From Notospermus geniculatus (lineage: Eukaryota; Nemertea; Pilidiophora; Heteronemertea; Lineidae), in NCBI GenBank assembly GCA_002633025.1, contig NMRB01002021.1, forward strand, positions 29,559 to 93,558: DNA of 64,000 bases. The letters are read 5' to 3'. The position numbers and the translations under genes were made by a program. The notes under the pieces are model-generated. The model did no database searches, had not been told where the DNA came from, and saw nothing but the letters and a program-made list of their open reading frames with translations. The first letter of the stretch is position 1. Every line of letters starts with the position of its first letter. This document shows positions 63,983-64,000 of this stretch, piece after piece.

Positions 63983-64000
63983 GGGGGGGGGGGGGGGGGG
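63983..64000. repeat. G homopolymer at the window edge
   Basis: Eighteen G residues end the window, following a low-quality-looking CCGG context; the true sequence length is uncertain. Confidence 0.8.

Larger units (their letters stand above)
47384..64000. other. Downstream of the last visible exon, probably an intron of the prickle-like gene
   Basis: No LIM2 or LIM3 coding segment (pattern WH..HFCC..C) was found on the + strand. Unassigned stretches are 48116-49195, 50042-50770, 51006-51765, 51977-52260, 52919-53470, 54931-56395, 57118-57830, 57998-59475, 59640-60015, 60832-61078, 61336-61930, 62367-62575 and 62660-63115; I see no motif in them. An exact 30-bp tandem duplication lies at 58846-58905, and a scrap ending GTGTGAACGAGGCCTTA at about 62650-62670 looks like a MITE end. 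Confidence 0.5.

Overview
The window is nuclear genomic DNA of an animal. Genes are split by GT-AG introns, the encoded proteins are metazoan (a cholinesterase-like esterase, the TCP-1 theta chaperonin subunit and a prickle-type PET/LIM protein), and non-coding sequence packed with transposable elements dominates. The repeat flavour (many short foldback elements, tRNA-headed SINEs with an MIR-like core, a GCTCACC/CGTCGTCCGT repeat, frequent AGGCCTA words) suggests a marine invertebrate deuterostome (echinoderm, hemichordate or amphioxus). That placement is inference. The assembly is draft quality: an 858-base N gap at 16240-17097, isolated Ns at 866, 7244 and 35315, and a G run at the right end.

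Layout. (1) 639-3539, + strand: the last five coding exons of a cholinesterase-like carboxylesterase with an intact Ser/Glu/His triad; the 5' exons lie off the left edge. (2) 7956-9931, + strand: the last three coding exons of CCT8. No earlier CCT8 exon was found between the esterase stop codon and 7956. (3) 14537-14683: a possible Ser-rich acidic exon of unknown affiliation. (4) 19451-47383, + strand: the 5' part of a prickle/espinas-like gene. Five exons in compatible phases encode an acidic N-terminus, a paired-Cys segment, the PET domain and LIM1; a 22.5-kb intron separates the first two. LIM2 and LIM3 were not found before the right edge. Sequence after 47383 is probably a long intron.

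Everything else is intron or intergenic DNA holding roughly fifty recognisable non-autonomous elements. I sorted them by visible ends and target-site duplications: TTAA-flanked elements, many TA-flanked foldbacks, a TTA-flanked one, CAGG...CCTG elements with 5-6 bp duplications, one with an 8-bp and one with a 9-bp duplication. Five instances of one element inside another can be read directly, two of them with a paralogous empty or uninterrupted site in the same window. tRNA-derived SINEs of several families are also present. No transposase or reverse transcriptase frame was recognised, so all these elements look non-autonomous or decayed.

The three recognised genes are not functionally linked: a secreted or membrane esterase-fold protein, a cytosolic folding machine and a planar-polarity/cytoskeletal adaptor. 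The window is most informative as a record of MITE and SINE activity in introns.
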